The notes below the pieces were generated by a model. That model did no database searches, was not told the origin of the DNA, and was given only the letters and a program-made list of their open reading frames with translations. A DNA stretch of 64,000 bases, taken from the NCBI GenBank assembly GCA_025618425.1, contig CM046832.1:23542359-23606358 (forward strand), written 5' to 3'. Each line of letters begins with the position of its first letter. The stretch's first letter is position 1. Below, in pieces: positions 37,801 to 47,600 of this stretch. Made by a program: the position numbers and the translations under genes. The DNA is from Heliocidaris tuberculata (Eukaryota > Echinodermata > Echinoidea > Camarodonta > Echinometridae).

Positions 37801-38631
37801 ATCAACTGGATCAATTTTCTTCAAATTTTCGTCAGTTATCAGGCCTATCAAGGTCAAGTGCCCCTATCTTTTTCAAGGTCATCAGGTCATCGTGACGTCA
37901 TCCAGGCGCCATTTTGTGAAATCACATTATCGATCATATCTTCGATCATATCTTCATAACGAGTCATCAAAAATAAACCATATTTGACGCACATAAACAT
38001 GCACACCAAATATGGCTCAATTCGCTTTTTTTTTTCTTTTTTTTTTTTTTTAAAGTGTAGACGTCGTTTTCTTGTCCATCTTTTCCTTAATTTCTCGACC
38101 ATTCCGCCTTCTACAACCAAACCAATGGTGGAAACTTGAAGGAAATGCATGTCCATTTTACTTCCAACTCAAAGATTCGTCAAAAATCTTCCGTTTTTTC
38201 ACCCATTGCCAGATGAAAAAACGGAAAATCTCATACTAATAACCCGACCACCACCCAACCCCCTTCTTTTTGTGGGGCCCATTAGTTGAAAACAGAACCT
38301 TGAATCTTTTTGAAATTTGGCACAGACATGAGGCTTGGTAGGACAATTATGTTGTGAAAATCACAAGGTCAAGATTTCATTATAACTTTATCCAGGTGCC
38401 ATTTTCTGAAAATCAACTTATGATCATGTATGTTCATAACGAAATGTCATTTCTGTGTCATATTTCGCATGGTCAATTTCACTGTCATCACATATATGAC
38501 CATCTTATCATCATTGTCGTCGACCCTAACATGTTTACTATCTTGCCCAATTATCATCATATCTTACAAAACAATTGACCAGTTCAGGACAGACCACCTA
38601 ATTCGCCTTCAGTGACGAATTAAAATTTCTA

Positions 38632-38682
<51 letters not shown>

Positions 38683-41600
38683 TCCTCTGCTTGTTTAACA
38701 AAATTTGAACTTCAACATTTACAAAAATATATGACAAAATGACAAAATGAAATGAAATTAAGGTCACATTTTATTATTAAAGCCTTAATAATTTATGTTT
38801 ATAAAGAGACAGCAACTTCATGTACATGTATTTCTCAGCTAACATATTACTGAGAGAAAAAATAAAATAATGAAGTTCTACAAATTAAATGAGATATTTA
38901 CATTTATGTACTACCAATACATTTTATACTGTACATTTGCCACTGAAATATTGGAAGACAGTTGGTCCAATATTGTGCTAACCCACAAATTTATCATTCA
39001 GAGATGAATGTACAAAGAAAGTTTGCATTATAACACAAGTCAATATAGTTGCATAAAAATGTTATTGACAGCTTGTACAACAAAAGTATGAGTAAGCACT
39101 TTTTTCACAGCAATGTATATATTACTATGTCATGTTCAATTGTAGCCTATTCATGCATAAATTTGTTAGAATGTACATGTATGTAGATTGCCTTCGAGAA
39201 TATGAACATAAGCTCATATGTATGCATAATGTACTTGTACCAATATTTTTACAAGAGGAATATCTTGTTTGCACTGATACTGATAATCTCATTTAGACTT
39301 TCATATCATGTCAGTAAGGACTTTGTCAATCAATTTACAATTCAATGTGAGCCAATTGTATTTATTTGCACACCTGTTGAACTGACAGATAAACTAATTG
39401 CAAATTCAATACAAATGTACTTGATGAGAATCATAATATAAACATGCGAGATAAGATAAGACAGTAAAGAACATTTATGTAGGAATAAAAGAAATGAAAA
39501 CAATGCAATAAATAAAATACATGTATGCCATAAATTTTTGCGAATCGGACTAGTCAGACTATTTCGCACAAAGTTGAATTTGCGATCAGGAAATTCTCAG
39601 ATCTACAAACAGCAATGATAATGATGTACTTTCTCAAAGCAAGTGGTGAATTTCTGACCAGGAGACGACAAATTCAAGTGACTACAATATGTTGGCAATA
39701 TTTTAGCGTGTTGTTAAATTCGCGACCCACTCGCCATTCACCAAATTCGCAAAAATAAAACCCCTGCAAAATATACGGCATGTACAGTGTCAGTAAACAG
39801 ATCATAACAACCTACATGTACAGTGTACATGGTTTTGTCTCACTTGCATGAATATTATCACATGTTCACATTATTTATTATCTTTACCAATCATCAAATT
39901 GCTTTTAGCTCTACATCTTTCGGGTTATACTAATATCAGAGTATCAACTTTAAATATCATTTCTACACAGATACAATGCTTGTTTTAACTACCAAAATTG
40001 CACTCTAAATAAAGGTAAAAGCTACTAGTAGTGAGTAAAAAGTAGTCGACTGCTACTTGATGCACTTTCAAACAAAGTCAGAGTGGGTCACAAATATCCC
40101 TTTATCCTTTTATGCTATAAATTTGTTAAGCATTTTAGTGTTTCATATATACATGTAGTTTTTTGGTGATGAATTTACAGTATGTCTTCAAACAAGATAC
40201 AAATTATACTATTTGGTTATTGGTCCCCTTTAGAACTACATGTACATGGCCTGATGGCACTAGAACTTTTCATCCATACATTTCCTTCAATTTTTTTTAA
40301 ATCTGTGGACCCCAATTCAAAACCAAGGCTAATGCTGCATTTACACTTTCCCGAATTTTGTTTCTGCATAGTTTGCTCATCGTTCGTGTCAGTGCAGGAA
40401 TTATTCGTGGCAGCTTGCGGGAGGATGCTGGAGGATGCGGGCCAGTGCTTGAAATGCGTGACAGAAAATCAAACATGTTCAAGTTTTTGGCATGACAAAA
40501 TTTTTTGGCAACATTCATGAACACCCCGTGAACTTTACGCAACCTAATTGCAACCTACATGTACAACATGTAGCCATGTCAGTGCGTGCCAGTGCGTGCC
40601 ATCGGCAAAGTGGCACGCATGTTGCGGACTAGCTCAGGACTAGATCATGAATAAGTTCCTCAAATCTGCTCACACGTTACGCATACTCCCTGCACAGTTT
40701 TCGCATAACATGCGCATAGTCTACGCATTTAGAACATGTGATCAAAACGCATGGTCTTTTCGACTGATCTTTACGTAAGAAATCTTAATCAGCTTTCCCT
40801 CCTTAAATTGGCAACAGTGAATCTTATTTCACTCCTACATACTTTGAAAAAATAAAAAATGTTTATCAAATGAACCAGTGTGAATGAGAATTGCAAAATT
40901 TAACAGAAAAATTAGCAATTTGTACACCAGAATAGTGATTGGACCTATATATTTTACACTGCGTTGCCAATTCCAAGACTGTAATGATTAGTGTCAATTA
41001 AATAGATCCAATCATGAATGGCACAAGTACTGCATTGAAAATAAACTAAAAATTTTCTGGGATTTTTTATCCTTCTGCTCATGTATAATTTGTAATTCCT
41101 AGTAGTCTCTGTCAAGAGATTTCCAAAAACGTAATGAAAAGGAGACACTGTACTAATCCAGTCGATCCCGAACAATCATGAAAATGAATGACAAATTGAT
41201 GCATGAACAATGATTAACTTTGGCGTAAACATGGCGTAACTTGTTCATGAATCAGATTTGACCCCCCAATCCGGCGATGACCACTCAATGGCACGCAATG
41301 GTACGCAATAATGTGGGCCTGTACGGGACCAAAATGCGGGCAAGTGTAAATGGGGCATAAGACTGAGAGCATTACAAATCTCATTGAAATGTAGAGCACT
41401 GGAGTATAAAAAGCTGAGGTACATGTAGTGAAGTGTCAGTGCCGCCTCAATACTTCCCAAGAGATTCATAAAGGATTGTATGAGATAATCAGTACCCCCA
41501 TAAACTACTTCCCTCTCAAAATCAAATAGATCCTGTAGTTGTCTATGATAATAATAGGTTCTAAACAGCTCAACAGTTAACGCCATTCTTCCTATTATAA

Positions 41601-44600
41601 ATAGAAAGGTGGAAAATGTGCATAAGGGAGGATTCGACATGAAAAGGGGTTCTCAGGCAGTGAAACATACATGTACTTAACATTTGTTCAGTTCAGAGGT
41701 ACATTGGGAATTTTATGTTTGTTTTTTTCAAATCCTCAAAATGATCCCCTACATGCATGGAACCCTGTAAATTATAAGCTGTACAGGAATTGTATTCTTA
41801 GAAAAAAGTGTACAAATATTACGAACACTGTTGATTTGCTAAACAGTGTTAGAAATTATTTTTTCTTTTATAATTTACATAAAATATGTGTTTGAAGTAT
41901 GTGCAAGTATGGACTATGATACTGTGTATCACACATGTAATGTTACTTATTTGATGAAAGCATACACTAAAACAAACAACCAACCATAAAATATATGCTT
42001 GCTCAGTGAGTTGAAAAGGTAAACAAATATCAAAGCAAAAGAGCATGGCTTAAGGCTTGTTTACATATATGCCCAGCAAATGCCTATTAAAAAAAACACA
42101 CCACGGTTTCTTGTGTATAAATGATTGGCAAGTGAAGATGCATGATGTGACCAAGCTCCTACAAGTACTCACTTAACCCTTTGGAGACAATTGACCGCAG
42201 TTTGTCGTTTGGCAATTTTGATTCAGAGCTCTAAAAAATACACCAGGGCCCCGTTGCATAAAACTTACCATCAATGGTAACTCTGCTATCAATGGTAACT
42301 ACCATGGTAACATCACTCAACAGCCAATCAAAAACAAGGTTTCCATGCGAGTTACCGTTGATGGCAAAATTACTGTTAATGGTAAGTTTTATGCAACGGG
42401 GCCCAGATGCATGAGAAGAAAGAACAAAAATTTCTGCACACACTATGACCATACTGCATTTGATGCCAGGAATTTTAAAAATGAGAATAAGCTTTAAACT
42501 TTGTGTATTGTTTTCAAAGACATTACACCTTATCAGAACCATGTAGCACTAAAAGAAAAATATTATTGTTGCCAATTTGAAGAACAAAATGTGACCAATC
42601 TGGCCCTTAAATAGAAAAACAGAAACAGAAATGTGAAGTGCAGTACGCTTAAAAAAAAAAACCCACTTCTTTTAGGCGGTTTACAGCTTCATAGTTGAAC
42701 GAGCCTTTACATGTAGGTGTTTAATTTTGTCCAATGCCAGTGATAAGGGTATCACAGCAAAATAATGTACTATCTGGCTTCTGGGTAAAGCTAGTCGCAA
42801 GGTCTGGGCCCTGTCACACAAAGTTTTATAGCAATTATCGTATAATTGGTTCTTGCAATTAACTGTATTGATCACACATGTATGTACAATCAATTTCATG
42901 ATCGCTAAGTTTTGTGTTAACGGGGCAGAGAAGTCATCTAAGGTCACAAATAATATGATAATGGAACTATAAAAGTGTACATAGAAATTTATTACCCCAT
43001 TCTGCAGCATTGTCAAAGGCTTTTCCAGTGACAGGGACGAAAAAAAAGTCTTTTTGCAGAGTGACTAGATGTACATTGTACATGTACGATGACCTACAGC
43101 GTAATAACCCCTAAGGCTGATATCATGCTCAATGACCCCTTCCCCTCCCCAGTGAAATTCAGTCATGACCCTATTATAATTGGCTCAAATTTGGTATAAA
43201 ATATAAGAAATTCTGCACTGTTTTGTTGTTGATTTGTGTTTTGGTTGTTTTGGTGGTGGGGGGAGGGTTGATTTTTAGGCTTTGAAGATGCCTATTTTAA
43301 TACAACATCTCCATGAATTAATATGAATGAAAATTGGAGTAAACTAACTTGAGCAATGTATGTTGAAACCAGACTGTGAACAAATGTAAAGTTACATGTA
43401 CATTACTTTCGAACTTGCAAAAATATTCTAAATGATCCTTCAGTATTCAGATTAATAATTTACCCAGTTTTTAATCTAAAGCAGGAATTCAGCTGGAGCA
43501 TGCTCTTGAAATCCTTGCTACATGTATGCTGGGTATCATTTTCTGAGATAAAGTACATGTAATATCAGAGAGATGATGTTTTCAAGGTCTACCTAGCATC
43601 AATCTTGTTCTAATGTCATGTGCTCATTTGTTTTGACTTTCATGCACCCTCATGAACCATGCAATCAATTGCAATAAAATTCTAATGATCCTTACATGTA
43701 AGTCTGAAGATAAATCACTAACTATGCTTCCAAATTCCAATTATGATAATGAATTTAATGAAATGTTAATTATCACCAATAACCAAGTCAGAACACTCTC
43801 TGAAAATACATGTATATTTGCTGGCACTTACTACATAAGAAGTAGCACAGCAAAATGAAGGACATGCACAGTCAAAGTAACAAAAGTAATGTATGACGTG
43901 CAGATTTTTAAAGTCAATAAAAGTCAGGAAAGCGAGTTCAAACTTTAAAAAAAGCAGGATGTTACCCCAGCACATTGTTCCTTCAGGCATTGATAGCAAC
44001 TTCTTCAACATTCATGAAACCCTTAACACACCACTACATTTGACAAAATCACAGCAAAAGTACTAATCTAAAATGCACTGATAAATGATGCAGAACTTTT
44101 TTACAGTAGACTAATGGCAAATAGGCACAAATAGAGCTTAACATTTCAATTCTCATGTCACCTGATGGGAGGCAGAAGGGTGTTACTAATTTTAAAGAGA
44201 GTATACTCTTTTGGCTCAAAGCAGATGACAGAGTCTATATGCAGCTAAACCTTATAAAGCTAATAGAGTCGGGCCATCTGTAGTTTATGCAGGTACACAT
44301 GTGCATACATGAATTTATATCAAGAAATGGGCCATATTACATCTCCTGGCTGGGTATAATATACAAGTACCAGCAACATGCAAAACTGTAGGCTTATAGT
44401 TCATATACTTGTACATGTACCTTTATTTCTGCCAATGGTTATAATTCATGATACAGCAAAAACAATAAGGCATAGGAGTGAGAAGTTTTCTACATAAGTA
44501 CATAATAATGATATTTACAAAGTTCATACATGTACATGTATGTGGCACAATAATGCACTGGGTTTTGAATATCCTATAGATGTTTTTATCAAACAATTAC

Positions 44601-47600
44601 GAATACCATTTTTTACCTTTTTGACCTTTATCAATATCAACACTGTGGTTTAATATGTTTAACATATAATTCTCAGCTTTGATTAAAAAGCTGAATGAAA
44701 AAAAAAAAAATCTTACAAGGAGTTGGTATTCATCCCGTAATGAGCATGGTTCTATGGGATAATTACATGGTTTGTCAAAATTGTCCAACTGATAACTGCT
44801 TCTTTAAGTGGGCAAGGGCTGGGACCTGTAATGCAAAGGTTTGCAATCAACAGACCTGTTCACAAAGTTATTCAAATTTATGGATGTTTCTTTTCTGGGG
44901 ACCTAGTATCGAGGTATTCCATTAACCTGTTATTAATGAATGAACTACAATACTTGGAATCCAGTTTGCATACATTACTTGTTGCTATGTCTGACAAGCC
45001 TCTGACAACCTTTCAGGTTGTCAAGAACAACCTACGTTTTAAAAGTATGCATATATTTGAATATATTTGTGAACAGGTCTACTGAAAAAAGGTAAAAGTC
45101 AAGATCATCGATTGTTCAAAAGGCTGACCATTAACCAATCAAAATTGTTCTTTCAAATTTGCAAATGATTACAAACCTTTGTGTAGTATTGGGCCCTGGT
45201 ATCACATGTTGCATTTCTACTTCTCCATACACAGCTATTTCGAAAACGATTGATATCAATGCATTACTGATCACAGTACATTTCTATCTCAACAATGTGT
45301 GGGACTGTACATGTACATGTACATGGGTGCAACATTGACAGCCTGCCAAGGCAATTGTATTTCCCTCTGAAAGGGATTTCACAAAACCAAGCACTGAACC
45401 AAAATATTGTTAACAGGGAAAAATTAACTCCCAAAGGATCACCAATTGCCACATTTCAACCCGAGCCAGTCAATGTGCAAAATTGTATGGTTTCTAAGGA
45501 TGCTGATTAATGATCAATTGGAAATGTAGTTGTACAATGTATAATGTAGGAGTAGACAGTAGATAGCCTTATACAGATAAAAACTAGAGGGGCCGTCAAA
45601 GGCGGCAGACCCACGCCTTGGCGGTGCTACAGAGTAGTTGCAATACTATACTATGGGGTCAAAACTGAAATCTACATTGGGTGATTTCACGCTCGGTGTT
45701 GGTGTTTGTGGTTAGTGTTTATTTTGCCGCGAAATCATGATCTAACACCGACTATGAAATGAGAAAAAAATCAGTCGGTGTTAGGTGTTGACCTCTGATT
45801 TTCTGACGTAGTTCCGGTTGCCGGTGTTTAATTTTTGTCAGATGTTGTCTGCTGAACCGAGCTCGGCAGCCGGTGTTTAATTTCATGTACAAAATTCCGT
45901 TCACTAACACTATACCCTAGGGATTAAGAAATTTTCATTTCACGTTCGGTGTTGGTGCTAGTGTTGCTACTTGTATGCTAGATACGGGAAATTTGGGGGA
46001 TTAGCCGTGAGAAATAAAGTCAGTAGGAAGCATTCGAAGTGTAATTTTACAGGTGTTATAAGGTAGTATGTTCATATACTGTATAAGTGGTTATTTTCGC
46101 GGTGGTTTTATTTTCGCGATTTTCGCGAGTCGGTCCTCGCGAAAATTTCCACTTCAATATATGGCTGTTTATAGTAACAAAAACATCACGAAAATCGCGA
46201 AATTAAACCCTCGCGAATTTCCCTACCTAGTCCAAAATCGCGAAAATATCTGTACGCGAAAAAAACAGCTTATACAGTAGGTCTGAAATTAAATCTAGGC
46301 CAACATTTAGTCCAACGTTCGATCTAGAGCACACGGAAAGGAACTAGATCTACCTTTGCTTTTTAAAGGGGCGGAATGAGTGAATAAAAAATCCTACCTA
46401 GTTTTTTTTCCAGATAGATTTGATAAATATGATGTTCGATATTCCGTAGTAAAAGACCCAGAGAATCCACATTATTAACTAGGATGAGTTCTAAATCAAC
46501 AATCACAATGCAAAAGTAATGAAACTTCATGGCTAATCTGAGCCGATGCTCGAAATTTGGCCGTTTGCTATGTACGCGCTGGGCCGTCCGATCCGGCGTC
46601 TAGCTGCATATTGGCTACCACAGCATTTTCTGCTGCAAGTGAGAAACTCGAGAGAAATTAAATCTAAACTTACTGTTCCTATCAATACTATCCATTTCTG
46701 TGAAGTTTCTTACCGGTCTCTTTCCAGATAGATTTGATAGATATGATGTTCGATATTCCGTAGTAAAAGACCCAGAGAATCCACATTATTAACTAGGATG
46801 AGTTCTAAATCAACAATCACAATGCAAAAGTAATGAAACTTCACGGCTAATCTGAGCCGATGCTTGAAATTTGGCCGTTAGCCATGTATGCGCTGGGCCG
46901 TCCGATCCGGCGTCTAGCTGCATATTGGCTACCGCAGCATTTTCTGCTGCAAGTGAGAAACTCGAGAGAAATTAAATCTAAACTTACTGTTCCTATCAAT
47001 ACTATCCATTTCTGTGAAGTTTCTTACCGGTCTCTAGATCAAATAAGGATTGCTTTTAGAATCACCGGACTACTCGGGCAATTTTACGATATTCTAGACT
47101 AATAAATCAGTAGTTAAAAGCATTTTTTTCTTCTTCGTTGAGAATGGTGCTGACGCTATTACCAGTGTTAAGCTATCGATGCGCTTTGTTGGGATATCGG
47201 TATCGGCTTCTTAAATCTGATACGTGCGAAACGGTGATCTTTACATATACTATACTACAGAGTCAAAACTAGAAAGTCTCACAGAATTTGCTGGGATCAA
47301 CCAATCATCACCAAAATTTAATGGATTCTTTCCTGTCACTATCCAAACAATCCCTGAAAATTTGGTGCAAATCCGTTCACCCGTTCTCTAGTTATCTTGT
47401 ACACAAACAAACAAACAAACAAACAAACAAACAAACAAACAAACAAACATACATACAAACATACGGAACCCTTTACATAACCCTGCCGATTTCATCGGCG
47501 TGGGTAATCACTGGTGTATTCATTGCATTAGCAACAAGTATTTCACGGGTCAAAACAGCATCTCTCATGTCCATAATGATGGCGTGGTTGAGAGCGGATA

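Noticed and set aside
46546..47102. Duplicated small open frame starting MLEIWP as a gene pair
   Set aside because: It repeats because the DNA is duplicated; the frame is short and has no recognisable domain.
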